From: Vitellaria paradoxa
Taxonomy: Eukaryota; Streptophyta; Magnoliopsida; Ericales; Sapotaceae
DNA: 64,000 bases
Assembly (NCBI GenBank): GCA_019916065.1
Contig: CM034241.1
Coordinates: 25,290,340 to 25,354,339 of the forward strand
Direction: 5' to 3'
The position numbers were made by a program, and so were the translations under genes. The notes under the pieces are model-generated. The model worked only from the letters and a program-made list of their open reading frames with translations. It was not told the origin of the DNA and made no database searches. Of this stretch, positions 1-10,510 are shown piece by piece (within the stretch, counting starts at the first letter, position 1; every line of letters begins with the position of its first letter).

Positions 1-589
1 ACTCAACCAGCTTTGCACCGAATGGGAGCACTCTGTGTAATAGCTGGAGTAGCATGTCAAACGACGTGTCTGTCCACTGGTTCAAAGTCTTCAAGTGTAA
101 CAATTCCACGATAAAAGACAGTTTACTGAAATTCGTACAACCAGGATACAATTCTGTCTGTGCATCATCAAGAATCTCAAAATATCTCTGCGCTTCTTCA
201 TCTGCACCTGAGCGAGGATTACTCTCACCTGCCCCATCAACCTCACAGGTAGTGTCTTCGGGTGCTAACCCGCACGCGATATCATTTAACATCGCGATCA
301 TCGGATCAACTATCGTGATATCGACCTCCATGTCAAGTCTTTCCTCTCGACGACAAGAAACATACTCTTCCCCATGTCTAATCCAATTCTTGTAATTCTT
401 CAAAAACCCATTCAGAATCAAATGCTGCCGCACAATATCTCGTGTGTAGTAATAACGGTTCGCACATTTTCTACAAGGACAACTGATATACTCGCTATCA
501 AATCCATTGGTGAAGGCAATGAACTGCTTAATCCCCTCCACATATTCCCTAGACGTTCTATTCGGCAAATCAATCCAACTCTTATCCAT
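1..589 (-). CDS. TNP2-like CACTA transposase, N-terminal part (runs off the window)
   Basis: This is an open frame of 196 codons on the minus strand with no stop, starting at the ATG at 589-587 and leaving through base 1. The protein opens with MDKSWIDLPNR, the hallmark start of the plant transposase-associated domain. Around residues 35-45 it has CPCRKC followed by a histidine (IVRQHL), the zinc-binding-like cluster of that domain. Then come the GF(x)NYxxWxxHGE stretch, an acidic linker, and a conserved block with ELYPGC and LSFIVELLHLK near residues 145-165, where the main TNP2 transposase region begins. In the family this protein binds subterminal repeats and cuts element ends. The visible part is intact, unlike every other coding region in the window, so this may be the youngest insertion seen. 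Introns beyond the edge are possible. Confidence 0.85.
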   Translation of the reverse strand, partial: MDKSWIDLPNRTSREYVEGIKQFIAFTNGFDSEYISCPCRKCANRYYYTRDIVRQHLILNGFLKNYKNWIRHGEEYVSCRREERLDMEVDITIVDPMIAMLNDIACGLAPEDTTCEVDGAGESNPRSGADEEAQRYFEILDDAQTELYPGCTNFSKLSFIVELLHLKTLNQWTDTSFDMLLQLLHRVLPFGAKLVE

Positions 590-1382
590 ATCGCTAAGTA
601 TTTCTGTGAAAGTCTAATATGAGCAAATATAATTAGCGTAAGAAATCGTGCATCATGTAATTTACCTAGCCTTAAACTTCAAACTTTTCACTACAAGGTG
701 GTTGGTCCTATCCCATTCGAGAATGCACGATCCATCTTATATCCTCAATAACTCAAATGCTTTCTCCTCTTGTTAGACAAAATTTCGGCAGCATGCCTGC
801 GTGGTTCTCCAAGTACACAACATAGAAACGACATAATTCGTATCTATGTATGCACCCGGAGAACAACAAGACATGAACCGAAACTTTATCTAACATTGGA
901 CTTGCATGAGTTGTTGAGGGATCATTGCATTCCCAAACTGTTCAAACTGGACAATTCAAGAACCGTGTACATCAATCTCCGTTTGTGCATCGCAAGAACA
1001 ACGAATCTAGCCATAGGACTAATCCGTTGCATCGAGGACGACTAAATGGGTGTTGTACACAATTCTCAAACGGGTCTAGGTTTCACTAATGTATACAAAT
1101 GAATAAAAGTTACAGCGAAAAATTCACAAACAATGAAATCTTCAAATATAAAAGTATCTAAAACTGTTGTAATATAAAAATATCTAAAACTGTTGTAAGC
1201 TACCATTAATAAACCTAAAATTTATCCCTTGATCAAACCAATATCGCAAATTAATTAAAACCCAGAAAATGGATTAGTTACAAGCCACAAAGTGAATCAG
1301 TTTGTCATAGCTCAAAAACTAACAACTACCCAAATTAGAAAATCAAACAATTAACAAAATTTAACAATTAATTAATCAATGC
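590..1382 (-). other. CACTA leader, non-coding
   Basis: This lies directly upstream of the transposase start. It is AT-rich and shows no conserved frame on either strand; a short intron-containing 5' leader is usual for CACTA elements. A 26-bp tandem duplication is the only structure I see. Confidence 0.4.
1145..1196. repeat. 26-bp tandem duplication
   Basis: Two adjacent 26-bp units (1145-1170 and 1171-1196) differ by one base. Both contain TATCTAAAACTGTTGT. Confidence 0.85.
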
Positions 1383-2110
1383 TGATAAGCGCATTGTTCA
1401 TTACTTTATTGCCCTTTTATTTAGTACGTTTGGCATGTTGAATGTCTTACTATACTCCCTTATATCCATTATTATGCATAAGACATTCTTTGCAGAATTA
1501 TTATTAAAAGATGCTTCAAAGTGGAAATTTCCAGCAACTTCTCTAATTGACCCCCTGGGATGTCTTTATGTTTTTGATATAGATGGAGAACTCGGATCTA
1601 AGCATGGTCTTCAAAGAATATTTAGAGGACATCTCAAGATTTTCAGAGAACCCTAATTCGTAGCAATCCAAGTCCATTTGGGCCACCAAACATTTATTCG
1701 AAGTCATACACGTTCTACAGGTTTTGCAGCTCGACCAATGGAACTTTACAGGGACATATTGGAAGCTTCCGAAATCCAATGAGATGATTCAAAAGCCCAT
1801 ATTCAAGCCAACATCTTGGGTTACAATTCTTATGAGGAAGTCGAGACCCAAAAGTTCTGTTTTGAGAGGCTAAAGAAGCTATCAATAGCCACGGAATCTA
1901 TTCCGGCCCAGTCTGACTATCTCTCGGTTTTTAGGCCATAACTTGAGTTATGGGTCTTTGTTTTGATTGAGGCCAGATCCTTTTGAAAGCTAACAAGTAG
2001 GGCTACAAATCATGTGAAGATACCGTGACCTAAAAATGTCTTTATGAAGTCCGAAATTAAAGGATTGTACCTAGACAATATTCTGGCAGCATACAGCTGT
2101 GGGCTAATTC
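1383..2110 (+). mobile_element. Athila-like LTR fragment
   Basis: It starts with TGATAAGCGCATTG, resembling the TGAT starts of the Athila-type LTRs elsewhere in the window. The stretch 1935-2060 aligns by eye with part of the solo LTR at 56340-56490: a GGCC/TATAACT phrase, then GAAAGC near a GGCCTACAA-like word, then GAAGTCCRAAATTA. No matching right end or target duplication was found, so it is a piece or a decayed solo LTR inside the CACTA leader. The right boundary is approximate. Confidence 0.35.
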
Positions 2111-3098
2111 GAAATGAGAGAGGATGAAAAGATTTACCTTGTAGATTTACCAATCAATTTAGAAAACATCGATTCAACTCAAGCGCAAGTTTCTCCAGCA
2201 GCACACAACAATTTTTTTTTTAATTTATTTTTGGGTTCTCGCTACATCCCGTGCCTGTTCCTCAATTAATATTTGACGATTAAATTTGTAAAGCAGAGAT
2301 GGGTGACACATGAGTTTTCAAAAATTTTTTATGTTTATATATGTCCCTCAAAGACTAGATAGACCCCAAACAATGGGAGGCACAAACTAACCTCCCATCT
2401 AATGTGAATCAGCTGATAACTGAATTGGCATAAGGAACAGGAAACCCAAATCAAACTACTCCATGTTCTTCAGCCTAACAGTAACCTAAACTCTCCGAGG
2501 CTCATCAATTTTCATGTGTTTACAATATTTGCAACAACAACAAACAAAGCTTAACAACATTTAACAATGAAATACACAAATCAGTAAAATAAAATCCAGC
2601 AACAACAAAATAAGACATTTGCAATCAAAATAATAATTTATACAATTAAAAACCTAAATTAGTACAAACCACAAACACCCAACAACAAATAAAATCAAAA
2701 ACCATTTGAGGCTACCTACCTAATAGCAGAGAATAGCAGAGAGGAGATGAATTTTTTGGGGAAAATCCTTGATTCGGAGCAAACCTTAGTTAACAGGAAA
2801 GATAAAAAGCCGGATTAGTAACCCAAAAATAAACAGAGACTGAGAGAGAGAGAGAGCAATGGGTGGAGAGGCAGAATGAGAGAGAAGCATGCGGGAGACC
2901 AGAAGGAGAGAGAGAGAAAGACAGAGGGGAGAAGACTCACGCTGCTCAGGCGACGAAATCCGGCAAAAGCAACCGACTGTGGGCGGCAAAAAATCGAGTG
3001 CGGTAAGAGAGGAAGGCGGCAAGCTCGCGCGGGAGAAACTGTGAGAGAAAATTAGGCACAGAATGAAGAGAAAAATGAGGGTTCCAGCTGTTTTGAAG
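2111..3098. other. Non-coding CACTA interior with GA-rich tract
   Basis: I recognise no gene here. The region has A-rich stretches (2520-2700) and GA-rich purine sequence on the plus strand (about 2840-2935, including a run of GA dinucleotides at 2841-2856). The apparent minus-strand frame over it is a by-product of the low complexity. Confidence 0.4.
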
Positions 3099-3214
3099 AA
3101 GCCTTTGCTGACTGCCTCAGCGACCGCTTTAGGCGGTCGCCAATGCCACTTTTTGCGGCTGCCTCAGACGGTCACACGAGTTCTCCTGCGCCAATGCTCC
3201 ATTCTCTGGTAGTG
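3099..3214 (-). repeat. CACTA terminal inverted repeat and subterminal repeats
   Basis: The terminus CACTACCAGAGAA occupies 3214-3202 on the minus strand. Inward lies a perfect 8-bp hairpin, GCGACCGC (3120-3127) and GCGGTCGC (3133-3140), plus related GGCxGCCTCAG(A/C) words. Repeated short motifs like these next to the terminus are the binding sites of the element's own proteins in this superfamily. Confidence 0.8.
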
Positions 3215-3216
3215 AT

Positions 3217-4350
3217 TTCGTGGTGGGTCTTCCAAAATCAGCCAGTAAGAATGCTATCTTGGTTGTCGTGGATCGTTTAACTAAATACGCCCATTTTATT
3301 GCTCTTGCTCATCCCTATAGTGCCCGAGATGTGGCAGATGTTTTTATGCGCAACATCATGAAACTCCATGGCCTTCCATCTTCTATCATCAGTGATCGCG
3401 ATCGGATTTTTATGAGCCATTTTTGGCGAGAATTGTTTCACCTTCATGGTACCAGCCTTAATACCAGTTTCTCATATCATCCTGAAACGGATGGCTAGAC
3501 GAAAGTTGTTAATTGTTGTCTCGAGCAATATCTCCGGTGTTTTGCCCATAACAACCCGAAACGATGGGAATTTTACCTCGCTTGGGCTGAGTTTTGGTAC
3601 AACACGCCATTCCATAGCTCCATTCGCATGACCCCATTTGAGGCACTGTATGGTCGGGCACCTCCAGCTCTGAACTCCTATGTTACAAACTCCACTGTTG
3701 TCGCTGAAGTTGATCGCACTTTACAAGAGCGTGATGCTCTTTTACGCCAACTGAAGGATAATCTATTTGCTACTAGGAATCGCATGAAACAACAAGCTGA
3801 TAAGGGTCATAGGGAAGAGGTATTTGCTGTGGGAGATTGGGTCTATTTGAAACTCCAACCTTACAGACAGCAATCCATGCTCAAACGTCCTTATCAGAAA
3901 TTGGCAAGTAAGTATTTTGGCCCATATCAAGTTGTCAAGCAAATTGGCGCCGTTGCTTATCGCCTCCATCTTCCCACTGAAGCCAACATCCATCCAGTTT
4001 TTCACGTCTCTCTTCTAAAATGGAAGGTTGGTATAGGTCGCGTGGTTCAGGCCACTCTTCCTCTATATGCAGATGACGGTTCACCTCAATTACAACCAGT
4101 GGAGGCATTGGCTTATCGATGGGTTCAAGGTGCAAGTGGGCGTGTGTGAGAAGTTCTACTCCGCTGGTCTAGTCTTTCGCTAGAGGATGCCACGTGGGAG
4201 CCCGTGACCACCATTCGGGAGCAATTTCCTTCTTTTAACCTTGAGGACAAGGTTCATATCGAAGGGGGGAAGAATGATGAGATTTTGCCTTTGCGTAAAA
4301 GCACTCGAGCTACCAAACCCAATGTGCGATTAGCAGATTATGCGGCATGA
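3217..4350 (+). pseudogene. Reina-like Ty3 integrase and chromodomain remnant
   Basis: The frame enters with FVVGLPKSASKNA, just after the first catalytic aspartate of an integrase core, because the CACTA element cuts it off. It continues through RLTKYAHF, IISDRDRIF (second aspartate) and YHPETDG. The position expected to be glutamine is a stop (TAG 3496-3498), and the catalytic glutamate after it reads lysine. The frame goes on through [19 protein letters not shown] and the C-terminal [12 protein letters not shown], then a second stop (TGA 4147-4149) directly before a chromodomain-like LLRWSSLSLEDATWEP. It ends at TGA 4348-4350. The short C-terminal chromodomain and the sequence suggest the Reina clade of chromoviruses. 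It cannot make an active integrase. A near-identical copy lies at 33998-35131. Confidence 0.85.
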
Positions 4351-4998
4351 AGATAGGAGCAATTGCTTTGCTATTATTTTGTTTTCCTATTATTTGTTCT
4401 CCAATTATTTGCTTGCTATTTTCTATTATTTGTTTCCATTAGTCTTTATTTCCATGTTTAGTTTACTTCCTAAAATGTACGCAGTGACTTGCCTATATGA
4501 ACATGATAAGAAATCAATGAAAGGGGAGGAAGTTTTACGAAGTAATCTTGGTCTTCTCAACACTGTGAGTTGAGGGTTTGGTCCATCTTGCACCTTGAGC
4601 AAGATATTTTACTAGTTGGTTTTTATCAAGACTCTACGCTAGCAGACCTGATAGCGACATGTGGAGTAAGGTGCCATATCAACAGGAAATGCCATATCAT
4701 GCAGTACAACCATGTCAACATAAGTGGATGGGTTAGCAACGGACACCTCAATAGGAGGTGCCACATCATTGGAGTGCCAAAAGTTTTAAAAATTACAGTC
4801 TAACCCTAGATTATTTGAAAGTGTTTTAATTATGCCCTTGGATACTTTAAAAATTATGTTTTGATCAAAAGTTTCTGTGAATTTTGCATCTACACTATCC
4901 TAGGGTTTTTTGGGTATTCTAGATTCATTTATGAGTTTCAGTTTTCCTGATTTTGCATAGTTTGACCAAATTAAGTTTAGTGGTGCTTGTAGAGGCAC
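4351..4998 (+). other. Candidate Reina 3' LTR followed by unassigned sequence
   Basis: From 4348 (TGAAGATAGG) to about 4640 (CTAGCA) the sequence could be a short 3' LTR, as Reina elements have LTRs of a few hundred bases, but no 5' partner is present to prove it. From about 4640 to 4998 I recognise nothing; it leads into a copia gag without a recognisable primer binding site. Confidence 0.3.
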
Positions 4999-5716
4999 AT
5001 GTCTAAAGAAGAATCAAGCTCCAATTTTGGTGGATTGTCAAACTATAATCAGATGGCAAGAAAAGGTATAACTTTTGCTATTGAATCTTTTAACGGTAAT
5101 AATGATTTTACCCTATGGCAACAAAGGGTAGAGAATGTCTTAACTAGAGAAGGATTGGTGAAGGCTCTCAAGAAGAAAACAAAGAAAACTAAAAAGATGA
5201 AAGACAATGAATGAGAAGAGTTACACGAATTGGCAAACAATACGATCTAGTTATATCTGGATAACAATACGATCTAGTTATATCTGGATAACAATACTCT
5301 TCTAGAAGTTATCAATGAGACTGCTCCAGTAGAGATTTGGACAAAGTTAGAGAGTAGGTACAAATGTAGATCTTTGACGAACAGGCTGTCTTTAAAGAAA
5401 CAGTTATATACATTGCAGATGTCTATATGGTCAAACTTCACTGACCACTTGGACGAGTTCAATAGCATCTTGACAGAATTGGAAGTTATTGCGTCAAGAT
5501 TGAGGATGAAGATAAGGCAATCTTGTTGTTAGCATCATTGCCTTCTTCATACAAACATCTATGAACACCTTGATGTATGGGAAGTATACTCTCTATTCAG
5601 ACGAGGCAATTGCTACTATCATTTCCCATGAGTCATTGTGGAAATGAGATAATGAGAAGACATAAAGTAAAGGGATCATGGTGGCATCCTCTCATGGTCA
5701 AGATAGAGGTGGTAGA
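4999..5716 (+). pseudogene. Tork-like Ty1/copia gag remnant, first half
   Basis: The start MSKEESSSNFGG leads into the copia gag signature FNGNNDFTLWQQRVENVL, then ETAPVEIWTKLESRY, SLTNRLSLKKQLYTLQM and LDEFNSILTELEV. These are characteristic of the Tork/Tnt1 group. The frame is broken by stop codons (first at 5212-5214), frameshifts and a 27-bp tandem duplication. It stops at 5716 because a Tekay element is inserted there, and the gag linker resumes at 17841 on the other side. No 5' LTR or primer site of this element is recognisable upstream. A copy lies at 35779-36496. Confidence 0.75.
5236..5289. repeat. 27-bp tandem duplication inside copia gag
   Basis: Two identical 27-bp units (5236-5262, 5263-5289) contain ACGATCTAGTTATATCTGG. 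They preserve length modulo three. The same duplication is present in the second copy (about 36016-36069), so it predates the separation of the two copies. Confidence 0.9.
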
Positions 5717-7751
5717 TGTAATAACCTGAATTTTTTTTTCCTTAATTAAATTATTTAAGTGTGGTAGTGATATTTATTATAGTAAAAATCTAGAAAATTG
5801 AGCATTTAAAAATTTTTGGAATGATAAAAATTAGTTGAAAAATTTTTCGGATTAAATTTCACCCTATGTGGGAGTTTAATGTAGAATTTCTAAAATTTTT
5901 ATCCAAACACTTCTTAGCCCAATTACTTATTTGGTTCAAACCAAGACCATTAACTCATGGGTCAACCCTTTTCTTTGACTCACCTCAACTCATTTCAACT
6001 CACTTTATCACTCAATGAATTGACTCATGAATAGTTGCTCTAAATTATTTCCCGACAACTTCATTTCCATCTTCCATATACTCTCACAATCTTTCAAAAT
6101 TATTTGACTAATTGGACAAAGAGAAGACCCACATTGATGACCTTAAAGCATCTTTTTCAAATTATTTAGCAAACAAGATTTAAAGCATTTTGTTTGAAAG
6201 CTAGCATGATTTAAAGCATTTGGTTAAATTGTCAAAAAGCTAGCATGATTGTTTAAATTTGTCAAAAAGTTAGCTTGATTCCCGGATCATGCCACCTCCA
6301 TACATCTTCCCCAATGCTTTTCTTAAATGATATGGTTAGATAGTCAAAAAGTAAGCATGATTCTTGGATCATGCTACCAATTGTATAGGCATGAACTTAC
6401 CTTAGTTGATTTTTTCTCCACTAATAATTTTCTCTATACTCCCTATAAATTGTGTGTCTTCAAAGAGAATAAAATAAGAGAGAAATAAAAATAAATTATT
6501 AATTAGTGAGGCTGAAGATTTGGTGTTTCTTGGAGGAAGAAGAAAGGCTTGGAATTTTCCAATTTGGGTGGTGTTCAAAGCTAACTCATTTTTTTTCCTT
6601 CTCAGACTTGGTCATTAATATCTTCATTGAGGTAGGATGATGAATCTCCTAAAATATATTTGATGCATTTTCTGGTTTGAAGTATGAAACTTGATTGTGA
6701 TAAAAATAAATACCCGTATATTGGGGGTAGGGAAGCCAAATTTTTGACTGAACTAACTCAGTATGCTGACAGCTCTCTATTTATAACTTCTTATGTGCTT
6801 CTAACCCCTAAAACGGTGGGAATTAGGCTTTGGCTAAAACATAAAAGTTGTAGCCCTTTCAGTTTTCTTTTCAACCCAAAAAGAATTGCATCAATCCGAT
6901 TAGTGAGTCAAACGTTATGCCCAAAATACTGAGCACGTGTAAAACTGTATTTTCTGAACAAACTGAATTTAATGTTGTTTTTGTACCTTTAGACCTTAGA
7001 ATTTTAAAAGTGTAAAACATGAAAGTTGTAGGTCTTGAAGTCTAGTTTCTACAGATATAAAGTTTATAGATATTGGAGTCTTGCTCTATTTTATATGAAT
7101 TTTCTTTCAAGCTGCTATTCTGCTTAGCTTTAATTGATGCTTATTTGGATTTGTTTAGAATATTATGTTTAAAGATTTATTTAAATTTCCAATTTCCTTC
7201 TGTTAGTTATTGTCATGTTAATAATTTCTATTGATATGAAATTATTTTAAACTAGATATTATGTATTATTTGACACTCTAATATTGATGATAATTGACTT
7301 AGATAATCAGTTTCATCATGGATAGTTGGATGACTTATTCAAACTAAAATGCTAGTATTTGATAAAATGCCCAAAAGAAACAATGGACTTGTTCTTTTCT
7401 CATTTGGTCTTTCTTAAATGAATTTGATTTATTTTTGGCATTATTTTGTCAACCTAGCAAGTTATATAATTATATTTTTATCATTAAGTGAATTTAATGA
7501 AACTCATTTAATACCTTCCTAAACATTGGAATAATTCTGTGGACATTGTGGATATCTTGAAGCCAAAAACCTATGATAAGGGTTTGGTTATAAATAAGAT
7601 GATGATTGGAAATTTATTTAAATTATTTTTGAATAAAATAAAACTTATCAATTTTGCTAAAAATTAAATATAAGTCCAAGAGCTATTTATTATCTTTATA
7701 TTCTATAAAATAATAAAATAAAAGGTAAAAGGAGCAAAAACCGAGATTTGC

Positions 7752-7825
7752 AGCCAGTGAGGTTCGAACTTGTGACTTTAAATCGCAATTAGGGTCGCCC
7801 ACCCACTAAGCTACCAACCTCGGCC
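7752..7825 (-). other. tRNA-like module 1 within the Tekay LTR
   Basis: On the minus strand TAGCTTAGTGG (7813-7803) fits the pol III A box, and AGTTCGAACCTC (7770-7759) fits the B box, about 33 bases apart, a tRNA-like spacing. GAGGTT near the start can pair with AACCTC after the B box. It is not a clean cloverleaf, so a functional tRNA is unlikely; a tRNA-derived relic is more plausible. The module is also present in the 3' LTR (about 16185-16265) and in the second copy (about 38523-38600). Confidence 0.4.
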
Positions 7826-8292
7826 TAATTAATATATTATTAGAAATAATTTTATTCTTATCAAATTTGGTACGGAAAACTTGTCAAAACAATTAACTAA
7901 AATACTAATTTGTATTGTAAATTTTTTTTTTTTTTTTACTTGCTAATTGTTAATTTACATATAGTGCCTACCTTTGTGATAATGATATTGATGACTATGT
8001 TAAATCTTTGATTTATTGAGAATTACTATTAAAGTATGGATATAGATAAAGTGCTTAAAAATATACTTCATGTGACTGAATAATCCCACTTTTGATTCAT
8101 TACCCGGGAACATTGCCGGTTGTTATTCAAAATGTCTAATTTCCATACAAGGTACCCTGGGAATGTAAAAGGGTGAGAAGAAATTAAGGCACTCGGTGCT
8201 AAAGTTATTTTTGGTAATGGGGTGATGGGTGGGTAGAAATGGCCTTTTAGATGAAGATGGGAACATGCATTTTATTTGGGAGATGCTCCCTT

Positions 8293-8328
8293 CTGACCTG
8301 GCCAGTCAGGTAGCCGGTCGCGACGGCT
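8293..8328. other. GC-rich double hairpin in the LTR
   Basis: Two adjacent stem-loops, CTGAC...GTCAG (8293-8309) and AGCCG...CGGCT (8312-8328), stand out in AT-rich LTR sequence and are followed by a T-run. The stems are unchanged in the 3' LTR, where only a loop base differs. Confidence 0.5.
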
Positions 8329-8584
8329 AGGTTTTTGGTAGGTGACACCGTTGGTATGCATTGGATGCTAAGCCCATAAAGTCACTGGTTCCCAAGGATG
8401 GGGGTAGAAGAGGATAGGAATATGATTATCTTAGGAGGATTTAGATTAAACTCCTTTACAAAATTTTATTGTGACTAGCAACCTCTCTTTTTATGTATGA
8501 ATGACGTGTTGGAATTATTTAATTATATTTAATTCCTCTCAATTAATATTTTATAAAAATATATATATATATATGTATGAAACT

Positions 8585-8653
8585 TGTGTCGCTACGGGGT
8601 TTGATCCCGAGACCTTGAAGATCTAAATCTGAGATCCCTACCACTGCGACACA
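8585..8653 (-). other. tRNA-like module 2 within the Tekay LTR
   Basis: The ends are complementary (TGTGTCGC at 8585-8592, GCGACACA at 8646-8653). On the minus strand an A-box-like TGTCGCAGTGG (8651-8641) and a B-box-like GGGATCAAACC (8608-8598) lie inside. The length (about 70 bases), closing stem and internal boxes resemble a tRNA. The 3' LTR copy (17025-17095) keeps the stem and extends it by one pair. Whether it is transcribed is unknown. Confidence 0.45.
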
Positions 8654-9402
8654 GACTTCATTGTGGTATACACATCAGTATTTAACTATTTTACATATAA
8701 GTAAAATAGTAGTTACGGTGACGGTTTCATCGAACCGTTGTAAGTATAATTTACATTATTCAGTTGAGATCTATTGAATTAATTGTTGCATAAATAGTAT
8801 GCCACCTAAACACATTCAATTAATACAGTGTAGTATTACAACCACTGCATATAGGCACCTAGGAGATTCTGATTACTGGGCTTTAGTAGCTCACCCCTTG
8901 TGGGAATATTTTTTTCAGGATATTAAGCACAGGGATACAGAAGATGAGCTGGAAAGAGATTAATTTCTCTTAAATATTCCATCAGAAGAGTTATCTATTT
9001 TTTTCTTCTTTCCTGCACAGAGCTGGAGGACTTTATTTTTGGTCTGTAATAATTATTGGATGATTGTAATTATTAAGCATAGACCTAATTTGCTTTTATT
9101 TGGTATGTAATGTTAATCGCGTGGTTGGGACACTTAGATGGCTCCGTAATATTTTTCTCTATCTTTATTTTGTGCCCTGTAGTTGAAATCCCATCAAATG
9201 GTTCAGTCCAATGACTTATAAATATTGTTTGGGATAAACATGGGATTTTGACTATCTTAAATTTTTGTTACGAGTCAACCCCAATCTGGAGGAAAACTCT
9301 GGGGTGTGACAGCGTGTTATTATCATCTTATTTTTATACCTAACAAATAAATTCCAAGTCACCCCTAGGCATTCGGTTATGAAAATCCGGGGCGTGACAG
9401 CT

Positions 9403-9414
9403 TGGTATCAGAGC
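9403..9414 (+). promoter_or_regulatory. Primer binding site, tRNA-iMet
   Basis: TGGTATCAGAGC begins three bases after the 5' LTR and is complementary to the 3' end of initiator methionine tRNA, the usual primer of plant chromoviruses and copia elements. Confidence 0.92.
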
Positions 9415-9517
9415 CATAGGTTTACGATTTACCTAAGGGTAGTGGGGATTGGGTATTTTTATACTTATTGTGTGTGTTTGTGTGTAAGTATCAACTAACC
9501 TGTGAATCTTATATAGA

Positions 9518-10510
9518 ATGGAAAACACCGGAAGAGGTCGTGGATGACCCCGAAACAATAGCCGAAATGGGGCGCAATCGCAACCAACAAATGCACAATC
9601 TGCAACCACCACCAACGTTACCAACGAAATGGCCCAAGCTATCCGGGACATGGCGACAGTTATGACCCAATTCATACAGATGAATCCACGAGCACCGGCG
9701 GTAATGCCGGCAGCGGCTGTAGCGGGAGTAGCACCAGTAATACCACTAGTAAGAAGACATGATGATGACCTGAGAAACTTCTTACGGTATGACCCACCAT
9801 CATTCCATGGTGAACCCGAACCAGTAGCAGCTGAGAACTGGTTCAAAGAAGTCTCTCGTATTTTAGAGACTATGGGAATAACCTGTCATGCTACTAAGAT
9901 AACCCTGGCAACGTTTCGGCTATGGGGTGATGCATATGAATGGTGGACTTTCGTTAAGGGAAGTCACGACCCTGCAACCATGACCTGGGAAAGATTTGAA
10001 GAATTGTTCATGGATCATTTCTTTCCACAAACTTTCAAGGATGCTAAGACACGGGAGTTTTTATCCTTGAAGCAGCGTGGCATGACTGTTATGCAGTACG
10101 AAGCAATGTTCGCTAGTCTGTCCAAGTATGCCCAAATTTTGAATTTAACTGACAAGGCAAAGGCCGATCAGTTTACATGGGGCTTGCGGACTGACATTCG
10201 AGGGAGAATCATTGGTATGATGCACACTTCTTATGCTGCAGCTGTGAGGGCAGCCATTGCTGTGGAAATGGAAATGCAAGACACAGCCAAGCTCAAGGGA
10301 TCAACGTTCAAGGGTTCAATCATGAGGCAAAATAAAAATGCTGGACAAAAACGAGGTAGATTCTTTGAAAACAACAAACAGTATGGTGGCCAACCGCAAA
10401 AGAAAAATAGAGGAGGGAGTCAACCTCGACATCAGCAAAAGGTCCAAATGCTTGTTACCAGTGTGGGCAACTTGGGCATTTTAAAAGGGATTGTCCTCAG
10501 AAGGCAATGA
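9518..10510 (+). pseudogene. Tekay gag
   Basis: The frame starts with MENTGRGRG at 9518 and is stopped after nine codons by TGA (9545-9547), probably a decayed CGA. It reopens and, from 9629, runs through a retrotransposon gag domain: NFLRYDPPSFHGEPEPVAAE, then WFKEVSRILE, LWGDAYEWWTF, TWERFEELFMDHFFPQ, REFLSLKQ and MTVMQYEAMFASLSKYA. A CCHC zinc knuckle follows near 10445-10500, but a one-base loss near 10443 puts it out of frame, so the open frame ends at 10510 without it. Gag would form the virus-like particle and the knuckle would bind RNA. The second copy (40292-41440) shares the early stop but has a different frameshift. Confidence 0.88.

Larger units (their letters stand above)
1..3214 (-). 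mobile_element. CACTA (En/Spm) DNA transposon, 5' part, minus strand
   Basis: The element reads on the minus strand and begins at 3214 with CACTACCAGAGAA, the typical CACTA terminal inverted repeat. Hairpin-forming subterminal repeats follow, then a long non-coding leader, then the start of a TNP2-type transposase (589 to 1). The rest lies beyond the left edge, so the second terminus and the 3-bp target duplication cannot be checked; ATT at 3215-3217 would be the right-hand copy. The element abuts a Ty3 integrase reading frame, so it appears to have inserted into that older retrotransposon. An Athila-like LTR piece sits in the leader. Confidence 0.8.
5717..9399 (+). repeat. Tekay 5' LTR
   Basis: This is 3,683 bp, TG...CA. 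It matches 14213-17840 along its length with scattered single-base differences; the clearest indel is a block of roughly 55 bp at about 5862-5916 that is missing from the 3' LTR. It carries two minus-strand tRNA-like modules, a GC-rich double hairpin, a T-run near 7922 and a TA microsatellite near 8560. Confidence 0.93.

Noticed and set aside
2786..3022. Minus-strand open frame rich in Ser, Leu and Pro.
   Set aside because: It is created by the GA-rich purine tract; no motif or start context supports it.
9433..9846. Minus-strand open frame of 137 codons, present in both Tekay copies.
   Set aside because: It is antisense to gag and conserved only because the copies are nearly identical.
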